64,000 nucleotides of DNA from contig NZ_JWLW01000002.1 of NCBI RefSeq assembly GCF_000808575.1, positions 62,001-126,000 on the forward strand, read 5' to 3'. Numbering within the stretch: position 1 is the first letter of the stretch; each line of letters opens with the position of its first letter. This document shows positions 55,823-64,000 of the stretch, in pieces. Below the pieces are notes generated by a model. It was not told the DNA's origin and made no database searches. It worked only from the letters and a program-made list of their open reading frames with translations. Made by a program: the position numbers and the translations under genes. The DNA is from Alteromonas marina (GTDB lineage Bacteria; Pseudomonadota; Gammaproteobacteria; Enterobacterales; Alteromonadaceae).

Positions 55823-56505
55823 CTATCGCCTAATTGAATGCGTCCAACAGCCCCAGTGTGAATTAAGCAGTCCAGCGTGGCTTCTCTAGTTATACCTAAT
55901 TCAGTCAATTGAGCTAGGAAGAGCTGCAGTGTAGCCAACGCATCATCTAGCGCATTATGCTCATAAAAAGCAGGAAGGCCCAAGCGTTGGCGGCAGACAC
56001 TTAGCGTAGCGCTATTACTTGGCAAAACTTGATGCTGCTTATTTAGCTGATATAGCGCAAGCTGCAGGGTATCAATGTAAAGCACATTTATCTTTGGTGC
56101 GCCGCACTGTTTAAAAGCTCTGTTTAACGCCGTTAAGTCTAGCCTAGCGTTGTGAAAAATAAGTACGTGTTGTTGAAATAAGGGTGCGAGTGCATCAATT
56201 GCCTGCGCTAGGTTTTCTCCTTTTTGCAAAACATCAAGGGTTAACCCATGAATCACCGGGCTTTGCCCTAAATCTGCGGTTGTATTAATGACATGATAGC
56301 CGCAAGAAGACAAATCAATACGACTACCTATACCACTCACATAACCCACGGAAGTAATTTGCGTTTTAGAAGGGTTTAGAGACGTAAGCTCCAAATCAAC
56401 TGCGGTGAACGATGTTTTATAAACGTCAAAATTGCTAAAGCACTGCTTCAGCTTAGCTTTGCTAGAGAGCGCCTGTGAGCATGCCTTAATCCACTCTTTA
56501 ATCAT
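55819..56505 (-). CDS. DnaQ-like 3'-5' exonuclease
   Basis: A 228-aa DEDDh exonuclease of the DNA polymerase III epsilon-like group. ExoI is AVDLELTSL (Asp, Glu), ExoII HNARLDLTALN (Asp) and ExoIII YEHNALDDALAT (His, Asp), so the catalytic set is complete. It ends on a CTAG shared with the stop of the cyclase gene and begins 6 bp after the DUF294 gene. In Vibrio-like genomes this gene sits with the cNMP/CBS protein and the acetate genes, as here. Confidence 0.9.
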   Translation of the reverse strand: MIKEWIKACSQALSSKAKLKQCFSNFDVYKTSFTAVDLELTSLNPSKTQITSVGYVSGIGSRIDLSSCGYHVINTTADLGQSPVIHGLTLDVLQKGENLAQAIDALAPLFQQHVLIFHNARLDLTALNRAFKQCGAPKINVLYIDTLQLALYQLNKQHQVLPSNSATLSVCRQRLGLPAFYEHNALDDALATLQLFLAQLTELGITREATLDCLIHTGAVGRIQLGDS

Positions 56506-56510
56506 ATCGG

Positions 56511-58340
56511 TTAACTTACGCCGCCAGAAAACTTCATCACCATAGCTTGATTGGTTCTCTCTATCGCTTTAAATGCCGCTTTAAGCTGATGTTTCTCAAT
56601 TGAGGACAAGCTGGATATCGACACTCGGTTGTCGGTAACTTTGTTTTCAAGTTGATGGCGCCAGCGCAGGCGGTTCAGGAAAAGCCAAATATCGCGAAGA
56701 TTTGTTGCATCACGCTTCGATAGTTGAGAGCGTTCAGACAGAGCTTCCAGACGAGCAAGTGTATTAGGTAAAGTCACGCCATCGGCTAAAGCGTAAATTC
56801 GGGCGATATTATTAATTAAAGCGACAGCACGGGTTTTAAGATCGATAAGGTCTTTTTGTTTTCTACCCTTTTCATAAACAAACTTCTGAAACATGGAAAG
56901 CGGCACAGATATTTCATTACTATGCCTGGCAAGTGCTGCTAAAAACATGTTTTGCTGCATCAAAGGCGCACGCCGTTTTTGAAGGTGCTTGAATAAGCTT
57001 ATATCTCCCGCTGCACATCGAACATCAAGAAAAATATTAAAATGCATAATCGCATCTTTGGTGGGCGCTTTTACCCATTGTTTCGCCTCTTCAAGAGCCT
57101 CATCCAATGACAACCTAAGCTTGGGGTTACTGGCCATAATATTGCCATCGCACAGCTTAATACCGCACTTCGCTAACCCGTTGCATACGTACTGAGCCAT
57201 ATTTGAAAAGTATGCGGATTGCGCTTCGGAAGGTCGTTCTGCAAGAAGCAAGCCGTTGTCTTGATCTGAGCCCATAGTTTGGTCTTCTCTAGCTTGCGAG
57301 CCATACACCAACCACGCAAACATCATGGGAGCTTTACCGTTAGCTTGTTGGAAAAAACCAATGAGTTTTCTGGTCATAATATCGGTTGCTTGTGACAGTA
57401 TTTTTCCAGCAATATCGTAATCACCCGCTTTTTTCGCGTGAGCAGAGAAATAGTGAGGCAGTTGCCACGAGAGGCGAGTGAGTTCATATAAGTTCTCGGC
57501 TTTGCTTAGTTCACCAATTATAAACAGTACGTTCCCCCGCTGATGACGAATAATATCGCTGGCCGTTACCATTCCAAGCGGCACTTGCGTTTGGTTGTCG
57601 ATAACAGGCAAATGATGAATATTTTTTTCTGTCATTAGCGCTAATGCATCAAAAAGCGTTCTGTTTCCCATAATTTGGGCGGGGTTAGCCGTCATTATCT
57701 GACTAACAGGGAGATGAGTGTCTAAAGATGCCGCAACTACTCTCGACCTTAAGTCACGATCAGTAATAATGCCTATAAGCTTCTCTTCTTGCGTAACCAA
57801 CAAAGAAGAAACTTTTTGCGACGTCATTAACTGAGCAGCAACCGTAATGGGTGTTTGAGCATCAACGGAAACCGGGGCTTTTTCGATAGCATCAGTAAGG
57901 CCTTTGTAGAGCCACATTGAATTACTATCTGCTATAGCGTGATTTTGAAGTGCATTATTTCTAAGCCCATCAAAAAAGTGCCGTATTACTGGGATCTCTA
58001 GTAAAGGCTCAATGGCTAGCGCATCGAAACAATAGACCAACCCAGGGCTGTCGACCGTTATGCTTAGTGGGAAATTGCTCTTTTCTATTATATTCGTATA
58101 ACCGAAATAGTCCCCATCACTCAAGTGGCGCGTGGGAGCATCGGAATCTTTCACAGAAAACTGTCCACTTTGAATAAGAAACAGCGACACCTTATCTTTG
58201 AAAACATCGTTAACATTTTCATTAGTTAAATAGATAAGTTCTGTGTGCTTTACCAACGCGTGTTTCTGATCATAATCTAGTAGTTCAAAAGGCGCTGATG
58301 TATTGAGAAAGTCTTCAACTTGCTTAGCCATTGCAGTCAT
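56511..58340 (-). CDS. cNMP-binding/CBS/DUF294 nucleotidyltransferase-like protein
   Basis: A 609-aa cytoplasmic protein. Domains in order: a cyclic-nucleotide-binding-like fold (about 15-135, FLIQSGQFSVKD, LSDGDYFGY), a CBS pair (about 155-275, VSSLLVTQEEKLIGIITDRDL and HHLPVIDNQTQVPLGMVTASDI), a DUF294 nucleotidyltransferase domain (GSQAREDQTMGSDQDNGLLL) and a C-terminal helical DUF294-linked domain. I use ATG 58340; the GTG 18 bases upstream adds little. It is cotranscribed with the exonuclease and adjoins the acetate genes. It may sense nucleotides; the target of any nucleotidyl transfer is unknown. Confidence 0.88.
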   Translation of the reverse strand: MTAMAKQVEDFLNTSAPFELLDYDQKHALVKHTELIYLTNENVNDVFKDKVSLFLIQSGQFSVKDSDAPTRHLSDGDYFGYTNIIEKSNFPLSITVDSPGLVYCFDALAIEPLLEIPVIRHFFDGLRNNALQNHAIADSNSMWLYKGLTDAIEKAPVSVDAQTPITVAAQLMTSQKVSSLLVTQEEKLIGIITDRDLRSRVVAASLDTHLPVSQIMTANPAQIMGNRTLFDALALMTEKNIHHLPVIDNQTQVPLGMVTASDIIRHQRGNVLFIIGELSKAENLYELTRLSWQLPHYFSAHAKKAGDYDIAGKILSQATDIMTRKLIGFFQQANGKAPMMFAWLVYGSQAREDQTMGSDQDNGLLLAERPSEAQSAYFSNMAQYVCNGLAKCGIKLCDGNIMASNPKLRLSLDEALEEAKQWVKAPTKDAIMHFNIFLDVRCAAGDISLFKHLQKRRAPLMQQNMFLAALARHSNEISVPLSMFQKFVYEKGRKQKDLIDLKTRAVALINNIARIYALADGVTLPNTLARLEALSERSQLSKRDATNLRDIWLFLNRLRWRHQLENKVTDNRVSISSLSSIEKHQLKAAFKAIERTNQAMVMKFSGGVS

Positions 58341-58366
58341 AGAAATTGTCCGGTACACAAAAAGAA

Positions 58367-58404
58367 AAAACCAACCTACTCACTTTCGCCAGTAGATTGG
58401 TTTT
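58367..58404 (-). terminator. Intrinsic terminator of the acetate symporter operon
   Basis: AAAACCAATCTACT pairs with AGTAGGTTGGTTTT (one mismatch) across ten bases, followed by six T residues on the minus strand. It lies 35 bp after the symporter stop. Confidence 0.85.
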
Positions 58405-58438
58405 ATTTTGCTAAAGCCTATCTTTAGGCAACATTAGC

Positions 58439-60145
58439 TTAGTGCGCTGATGCTTCACCCGCTCCCTTAGGATAACGAATGCTTTCAACCAGTTCTTGGA
58501 TTTCTTCTGGCGCTTCATCTGTTGCTTTGAACACAAGGAAAGCCACAATGAAGTTCACCATCATACCCAAAGTACCAATGCCTTCAGGAGAGATACCAAA
58601 CCACCAGTTGTCAGGCGTATTAGCCGCTGGGTTTACAAACTTAAAGTAAATAATGTAAGCCGCAGTAAACGCGATACCTGAAATCATCCCAGCAATAGCA
58701 CCTTTATCGTTCATACGCTTGCTAAAGATACCCATGATAATTGCCGGGAAGAAACTCGACGCCGCCAAGCCGAAGGCAAATGCCACCACCTGCGCCACAA
58801 ATCCAGGTGGATTAATACCGAAGTAACCCGCTATCACTATCGCCACACCAGCAGCCAGTCGCGCATACATAAGCTCGGCTTTATCGGTAATATTCGGCAT
58901 AAAGTTCCGCTTCAGTAAGTCGTGTGATACAGAGGTTGAAATAACCAGCAGCAAGCCCGCTGAAGTAGAAAGGGCTGCTGCCACACCACCCGCGGCAACG
59001 AGTGCAATAACCCACGCTGGCAGGTTTGCAATTTCAGGGTTAGCCAATACCATGATGTCGCGGTCAACTTTCATTTCGTTGCGCTCATCACCCGAATAGA
59101 ACATCTTGCCATCACCGTTCTTATCTTCATATGAGATAAGGCCAGTTTGTTCCCAGTTTTTAATCCACGACGGCGCTTCTTCATAGCTGGTACCCGTCAT
59201 TTCAGGGCCGTTAATGGTTTCGATCATATTCACACGGGCAAACGCTGCTAACGACGGTGCTGTAGTGTAAAGAATGGCGATAAATGCTAAGGCATAGCCG
59301 GCAGATTTACGTGCATCGTGAACTTTAGGCACAGTGAAGAAGCGAACAATAACGTGTGGAAGACCCGCAGTCCCCACCATTAGTGCAAAGGTGATAAAGA
59401 ATACATCGATAGTACTTTTCGTTCCTGACGTATATTCATTGAACCCGAGTTCGACGGATAAATTATCGAGTTTCTGCAGCATATGCATCCCCGAACCGTC
59501 AGCTAAAGTTGCCCCAAAGCCAGTTTGTGGCAGGATGTGTCCTGTTACCATCATTGAGATAAACACGGCAGGCACTATGTAAGCGAATATCATTACGCAA
59601 TATTGCGCTACTTGAGTATAAGTGATGCCTTTCATACCGCCAAGCACGGTGTAGAAAAACACAATAACCATGCCGATAACTACGCCAGACACAATATCCA
59701 CTTCTAAGAAGCGGCTGAATACCACGCCTACGCCACGCATTTGGCCTGCTACATAGGTGAAGCAAACGAAGATGGCACAAAATACCGCAACCGTACGTGC
59801 GGTTTGTGAGTAGTAGCGATCGCCAATAAAGTCAGGTACCGTAAACTTGCCAAACTTACGTAGGTAAGGTGCTAAACAAAGTGCAAGTAGAACGTAGCCG
59901 CCGGTCCAGCCCATAAGGTATACCGCACCATCGTAGCCCATGAATGAGATAAGGCCCGCCATAGAGATAAACGATGCAGCCGACATCCAGTCTGCCGCCG
60001 TAGCCATACCGTTCATAACAGGCGGTACGCCACCACCTGCTACATAAAAGTCATTTGTCGACCCGGCGCGGGCCCAAATTGCAATTGCAATATACAGCGC
60101 GAACGACGCGCCAACGATAATGAATGTTAAAGCTTGAACGTCCAT
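58439..60145 (-). CDS. Cation:acetate symporter, ActP-like
   Basis: A sodium:solute symporter-family protein of 568 aa with about 13 helices, of the acetate permease (ActP/VC_2705) branch. Family segments are GGVPPVMNGMATAADWMSAAS, GGYVLLALCLAPYLRKFGKFTVPDFIGDRY, LGGMKGITYTQVAQYCVM and AAALSTSAGLLLVISTSVSHDLL. An external loop holds DKNGDGKMFYSGDE, which resembles an EF-hand calcium loop. It begins 3 bp after its small partner gene, and is divergent from a CrbS-type kinase, which controls acetate uptake in related bacteria. Confidence 0.85.
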   Translation of the reverse strand: MDVQALTFIIVGASFALYIAIAIWARAGSTNDFYVAGGGVPPVMNGMATAADWMSAASFISMAGLISFMGYDGAVYLMGWTGGYVLLALCLAPYLRKFGKFTVPDFIGDRYYSQTARTVAVFCAIFVCFTYVAGQMRGVGVVFSRFLEVDIVSGVVIGMVIVFFYTVLGGMKGITYTQVAQYCVMIFAYIVPAVFISMMVTGHILPQTGFGATLADGSGMHMLQKLDNLSVELGFNEYTSGTKSTIDVFFITFALMVGTAGLPHVIVRFFTVPKVHDARKSAGYALAFIAILYTTAPSLAAFARVNMIETINGPEMTGTSYEEAPSWIKNWEQTGLISYEDKNGDGKMFYSGDERNEMKVDRDIMVLANPEIANLPAWVIALVAAGGVAAALSTSAGLLLVISTSVSHDLLKRNFMPNITDKAELMYARLAAGVAIVIAGYFGINPPGFVAQVVAFAFGLAASSFFPAIIMGIFSKRMNDKGAIAGMISGIAFTAAYIIYFKFVNPAANTPDNWWFGISPEGIGTLGMMVNFIVAFLVFKATDEAPEEIQELVESIRYPKGAGEASAH

Positions 60146-60148
60146 GAT

Positions 60149-60415
60149 TTACTCCTCATCTACGCCGTAGCGTTTGTCCATGGCGTTCATCTTCGCCATA
60201 TAGACAAAGATCAATGCAACAAATACGTAAATTGAGCCCTGTTGTGCAAACCAGAAGCCTAATTTAAAGCCAAAAAACTGAATTTCATTTAAGATATCGA
60301 CAAACAGTATGCCGGCACCAAATGATACGATGAACCAAACGACTAAAAGCTTAGCGAGGAGTGCTAGGTTTTCACTCCAGTAGGCTTTTTTGTCCTCTTC
60401 GTTTCTAAATGCCAT
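60149..60415 (-). CDS. DUF4212 small symporter subunit
   Basis: An 88-aa membrane protein with two helices (LLVVWFIVSFGAGILFV and FVALIFVYMAKMNAMD), typical of DUF4212 proteins that go with solute:sodium symporters. The next start is 3 bp after its stop. It probably assists or stabilises the symporter. Confidence 0.9.
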   Translation of the reverse strand: MAFRNEEDKKAYWSENLALLAKLLVVWFIVSFGAGILFVDILNEIQFFGFKLGFWFAQQGSIYVFVALIFVYMAKMNAMDKRYGVDEE

Positions 60416-60594
60416 TGTTTCACCCTCATGTCAGGTTAACTAGTTGTTATGATTTTACAATTCCCTAACGCTCGGCTTTGTTAACGTTATTGCTGCGTTT
60501 GGAAGTTTTGCACAAAGCAGAAACCAAGCAGCAAAAGTCAAGCATCTAGGAGGTCAGCTACTACTCTAGACCTGAGGTGTGAATTTCAAAATGA

Positions 60595-60621
60595 GACCAT
60601 GGTCGTAGGTAGACCATGGTC
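60595..60621. promoter_or_regulatory. Tandem GACCATGGTC palindromes between actP and crbS-like genes
   Basis: Two copies of the perfect palindrome GACCATGGTC at 60595-60604 and 60612-60621, 17 bp centre to centre, lie in the 257-bp divergent region. They look like a paired regulator site, possibly for the CrbR-type response regulator; the factor is not proven. Confidence 0.55.
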
Positions 60622-60672
60622 GAAATGATTATAATATCGGCACAGTTGTTAAAACTAGGTTAAAGGAAGATT

Positions 60673-63600
60673 ATGGTTTTTGGTTGGGTAACACTTGCAG
60701 TCTTGTACCTCTTTTTGCTGTTTTCACTGGCAAGTTGGGGAGAGAAGAATTCGCCTACAGCAAGAGCATTAACTTCCCATCCCGCCATTTATTCATTGGC
60801 CCTGGCAATCTATTGTACCGCTTGGACGTTTTTTGGCATGGTGGGGCAAGCAAGCAGAGATACATGGATTTATCTGCCAATTATGCTTGGCCCTATCCTA
60901 GTGTATGTGCTGGGATACAAATTTATTTATAAGCTGACATTAGTCAGTAAAAAGCAGCATATTACTACCATCTCCGACTTTATTGCCTCTCGTTACGGAA
61001 AGCGACAAACCGTTGCCCTGGTAGTAACCCTGATTGCATTACTCGCCACCATCCCCTATATCGCGCTCCAATTAAAAGCGGTTGGCGCAACCTTTCAACT
61101 GTTAACTCAGCAACCCAACAGTAATGGAATTATCATTGCAGCCACGGGCTTTATCGCTGTTTTTGCGATCTATTTTGGTACACGCCAAACCGACGTTACA
61201 GAATACAGACGTGGTCTAATGCTAGCCATAGCTTTTGAGTCAACCATTAAGCTACTTGCCTTAGTGTTAGTCGCCATTGTCGGCTATAGCGCTTGGAAAC
61301 GCACGCAATCAGGGGCATTCTTTGAGAGCTTCACGAATGAGGTAGCACTTGCGCAATTTGGCTCATTTAGCTTCATCGCACAAACGATTATGGCTGCGGC
61401 AGCCATTGTTTGCTTACCTCGTCAGTTTCATGTAGCCATTATTGATAACTTGAGCTTAGGCCATTTACGCACAGCGCGCTGGCTGTTTCCGCTGTACCTC
61501 ACCATTATTTCTGCTGTTATTCCTGTTATCGCTATTGCGGGTAAAGCCATTTTTGCAGGTCAAGGCATTGAGCCCGATTCGTATGTTTTATCACTCGCTA
61601 TGTTTTCTGAGTCAGCATTGCTTCAGGTCATAGTTTTTGTGGGAGGGCTTTCTGCGGCCACCGCTATGATTATTGTCGCCACGTTAACGCTAAGTACCAT
61701 GCTTACTAATGACGTAATATTGCCCCGTATTCTTGCATTTTCCGGCAATACTGATGATAAAAAAGACGTATCGAAAAGAATCCGCCTTATCCGCCGTATC
61801 GTTATTGCCTTCATTTTATTAATGGCCTTTTTATACCACCAGCAAATGACCAGCAGTCGGTCTCTTCACTCTATTGGTCTTATTGCGTTTTCTCTTGTAA
61901 TACAGCTAATGCCTGCCATTGTTGGCGGCCTTTATTGGAAACGCGCTCACGCCCATGGTGTCTACGCAGGCCTAATGGTAGGGCTTGTTATCTGGGTGCT
62001 GTGGTTAGTGCTTCCCATTGTGAGTGAACAAGTGTCTCAGATGGAACAAAACGAGCTTATTAGTCAAGGCGCCATGATTAGCTTGGCAGCAAATAGCTTT
62101 GTCTACATTCTATTTTCCCACTTTGCGCCACAGCGCCTCATTGACAGAATGCAAGCAGAAGCGTTTGTTTCACCCGCTATATCTGGTACTAATACGGTTA
62201 AATCACAAGCGACTAATGTCACCGTGTCTGACCTTATCACCCTGCTTTCAACCTTTATGGGAACAGGCCGCTGTGATCAACTTCTTACTCAATATCAGCA
62301 GTTAAATAATTGCCAGCTAAATCATACTGATACGCCTGATGAGTCTTTTTTATCCTTTTGTGAAAGGGCTCTCGGTGGTGTGATTGGAGCATCGAGCGCG
62401 AAGGTATTACTAGACAGTGCGCTGCGCGGTAAAAAAATGGATTTCACAGAAGTTATTAACTTCTTCGACGATACCACGCAAGCGATGCAATTTAATATGA
62501 CAGCACTATTAACCTCGCTTGAAAACATGGATCAGGGAATTAGCGTGGTAGATAAACATTTGAATTTGGTCGCTTGGAATAAACGCTACGCCAACCTCTA
62601 TCCCTACCCAGACAACTTACTTGCTGTGGGCACGCCCATTGAAAAGCTCATTCGATACAACGCGTCGCAAGGCGAGTTTGGAACTCTCGATGTCGATGCT
62701 GAAGTAGAAAAACGTTTGGCGCACTTGCGATCCGGCATGCCCCATCGCTTTACTCGTCAGCGCAAAGATGGTCGGGTCATTGAAATGGTAGGTAATCCGC
62801 TACCTGGCGGCGGTTTTGTAACAAGCTTCAACGACATCACCGGGCACGTGGAAATTCAGCAAGCGTTAGAAGAGTCGAATATCGATCTAGAAGCCCGTAT
62901 TAAGAAACGCACCGAAGAAGTGCACTCCATTAACGCTGAGCTTCGACTTGAAATAGAGCGCCGCTCAGAGGCCGAGAAAGAATTGATAAGAGCACGAAAA
63001 GCCGCAGAAGACGCCAACGCCAGTAAAACTCGTTTCTTAGCCCTTGCCAGTCATGACGTACTGCAGCCACTTAATGCAGCTAAGCTCTATGTAAGTGCGT
63101 TGGAAGAGCAGGAACTCTCTGATCAGGCCCAAGCTATTATTCAAAAGCTTGGCCATAGCGTTACGTCGAGTGAAACCCTTATCGGCACCTTGTTAGATAT
63201 CGCGCGTTTAGATCAAGGTGAAATGAAGCCCGACATTGAATCTATCGATGTTCGTGTCCTACTCTCTCCGCTTGTTGATGAAATGGCCATGCGAGCCCGC
63301 GAGAAAGGACTGGCCTTCAAAGCCATCATTCGCCCTTGCTGGGTTAAAGCTGACAAAACGTATTTATACCGAATAACCCAGAATTTGCTATCAAATGCTG
63401 TGAAGTACACTGAAATGGGTCGAGTTTTATTTGTCGTAAAACCGGTGAAAGAAACCGTCTATTTCAAGGTTATCGACACAGGTATTGGTATATCAAATGA
63501 TAAAAAAGACAGCATATTCGGCGACTTTTTCCGCGCGAACGAAAGTAAAGAACATGGCTTAGGTCTAGGCTTGGGTGTTGTGCGCCGCTTAAGTTTGCAG

Positions 63601-64000
63601 TTAAACAGTGATATTAGCGTTAACTCGAAAGTTGGAAAGGGAAGCTGTTTTTCATTTTCGCTTACCAAAGCTGAGCCCAAACTGGTATCTAATGTTATTG
63701 CAAAACCACGCAGCACTACATTTACTGGAATGAATGTACTCTGTGTGGACGACCAACGGGAAAATTTGGACGCCATGCAAACCTTGTTACAAAAATGGGG
63801 AGTGAACGTTTTCTTAGCGAATAACTGGGATGATGCACTGAAGGTCTGTGAGGTTATCCAGCCTCAAATTTTACTAATGGATTATCAGCTAAGCCACGAT
63901 AGCGAGAAAAACGGGCTGGCGCTGATTGAAGAAATAAGGCATCGATTAAACATCGTAGTGCCGGCAGCGCTGATAACAGCAACACCAGATGAGAGCTTAG
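60673..64000 (+). CDS. CrbS-like hybrid sensor kinase, 3'-truncated
   Basis: A large membrane histidine kinase, open to the window end (at least 1109 codons). An N-terminal sodium:solute-symporter-like domain of 12-13 helices (about 1-470) includes AIYCTAWTFFGMVGQASRD and ISDFIASRYGKRQTVALV. It is followed by a STAC/PAS region (about 620-740), a coiled segment, the H-box FLALASHDVLQPLNAAKLY, an HATPase (NLLSNAVKYT, DTGIGI, GLGLGVVRRL) and a receiver domain starting VLCVDDQRENLD with its acceptor Asp in LLMDYQLSHD. AAGGA lies 6 bases before the ATG. The CrbS family with CrbR activates acetate use (acs, actP) in Vibrio and Pseudomonas. Here it is divergent from actP. The end of the receiver domain is missing from the window. 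Confidence 0.87.
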   Translation, partial: MVFGWVTLAVLYLFLLFSLASWGEKNSPTARALTSHPAIYSLALAIYCTAWTFFGMVGQASRDTWIYLPIMLGPILVYVLGYKFIYKLTLVSKKQHITTISDFIASRYGKRQTVALVVTLIALLATIPYIALQLKAVGATFQLLTQQPNSNGIIIAATGFIAVFAIYFGTRQTDVTEYRRGLMLAIAFESTIKLLALVLVAIVGYSAWKRTQSGAFFESFTNEVALAQFGSFSFIAQTIMAAAAIVCLPRQFHVAIIDNLSLGHLRTARWLFPLYLTIISAVIPVIAIAGKAIFAGQGIEPDSYVLSLAMFSESALLQVIVFVGGLSAATAMIIVATLTLSTMLTNDVILPRILAFSGNTDDKKDVSKRIRLIRRIVIAFILLMAFLYHQQMTSSRSLHSIGLIAFSLVIQLMPAIVGGLYWKRAHAHGVYAGLMVGLVIWVLWLVLPIVSEQVSQMEQNELISQGAMISLAANSFVYILFSHFAPQRLIDRMQAEAFVSPAISGTNTVKSQATNVTVSDLITLLSTFMGTGRCDQLLTQYQQLNNCQLNHTDTPDESFLSFCERALGGVIGASSAKVLLDSALRGKKMDFTEVINFFDDTTQAMQFNMTALLTSLENMDQGISVVDKHLNLVAWNKRYANLYPYPDNLLAVGTPIEKLIRYNASQGEFGTLDVDAEVEKRLAHLRSGMPHRFTRQRKDGRVIEMVGNPLPGGGFVTSFNDITGHVEIQQALEESNIDLEARIKKRTEEVHSINAELRLEIERRSEAEKELIRARKAAEDANASKTRFLALASHDVLQPLNAAKLYVSALEEQELSDQAQAIIQKLGHSVTSSETLIGTLLDIARLDQGEMKPDIESIDVRVLLSPLVDEMAMRAREKGLAFKAIIRPCWVKADKTYLYRITQNLLSNAVKYTEMGRVLFVVKPVKETVYFKVIDTGIGISNDKKDSIFGDFFRANESKEHGLGLGLGVVRRLSLQLNSDISVNSKVGKGSCFSFSLTKAEPKLVSNVIAKPRSTTFTGMNVLCVDDQRENLDAMQTLLQKWGVNVFLANNWDDALKVCEVIQPQILLMDYQLSHDSEKNGLALIEEIRHRLNIVVPAALITATPDESL

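Overview
The window looks like a stretch of chromosome from a marine Alteromonas-type gammaproteobacterium. This is inferred from gene content and style: an Na+-translocating NADH dehydrogenase (nqrABCDEF with apbE and nqrM), fabV, several TonB-dependent receptors, an acetate symporter beside a CrbS-type sensor kinase, and an ArgR/Mdh pair. I see no rRNA, tRNA, CRISPR array, prophage or transposase gene. Both ends cut through genes.

Layout. 1-3.3 kb: a 5'-truncated YtcJ-type amidohydrolase, an APC permease and a GloC-like hydrolase, probably one operon. 3.4-7.5 kb: a VOC protein divergent from a LysR regulator that carries an in-frame Ser-Gly microsatellite, a REP-like element, a YafJ-type amidotransferase and a secreted TIKI/ChaN-like protein behind a Fur-box match. 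7.5-19.1 kb: a pyrimidine-degradation locus (rutABCDEF-mmsA, a TonB receptor and an NCS1 permease in place of rutG) with rutR divergent. 19.1-24.4 kb: a Crp/Fnr regulator, a fatty-acid-hydroxylase-family membrane protein, a VF530-family protein and a gluconate locus (gntP, gntK, LacI-type gntR). 24.5-28.6 kb: a secreted metallo-hydrolase, a DUF1653 protein, dinB under a LexA box, nqrM and apbE. 28.7-34.5 kb: nqrABCDEF. 35-43.7 kb: fabV, fklB, ppc, an unknown secreted protein, a 151-bp-period duplicated repeat, mdh, argR and a DJ-1/PfpI protein. 43.9-52.3 kb: a large Oar-like TonB receptor, an undescribed pair (anchored PhnD-like binding protein plus two-TM membrane protein), udk, nupC and a 2-oxoglutarate/Fe(II) dioxygenase. 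52.4-58.4 kb: a transglutaminase-like/TPR lipoprotein, a 39-codon FAS1-domain fragment, a MAPEG protein, a REC-GGDEF cyclase, a DnaQ-like exonuclease and a cNMP/CBS/DUF294 protein. 58.4-64 kb: the acetate symporter with its small subunit, and a divergent CrbS-like hybrid kinase cut by the window end.

The most interesting thread is a possible pyrimidine-scavenging regulon split over two loci 30 kb apart. A perfect 20-bp palindrome containing the Escherichia coli RutR consensus (TTGACCA-N2-TGGTCAA) lies between the large TonB receptor and the undescribed pair. A 13-of-14 match lies before the dioxygenase, and weaker matches (11 of 14 and 10 of 14) lie before udk-nupC and between rutA and rutR. 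Together these suggest outer-membrane uptake, inner-membrane nucleoside transport, phosphorylation, possible oxidation and ring opening of pyrimidines under one regulator. The dioxygenase and the binding-protein/membrane-protein pair are the parts with no known role. Family calls come from reading motifs; no database search was run.
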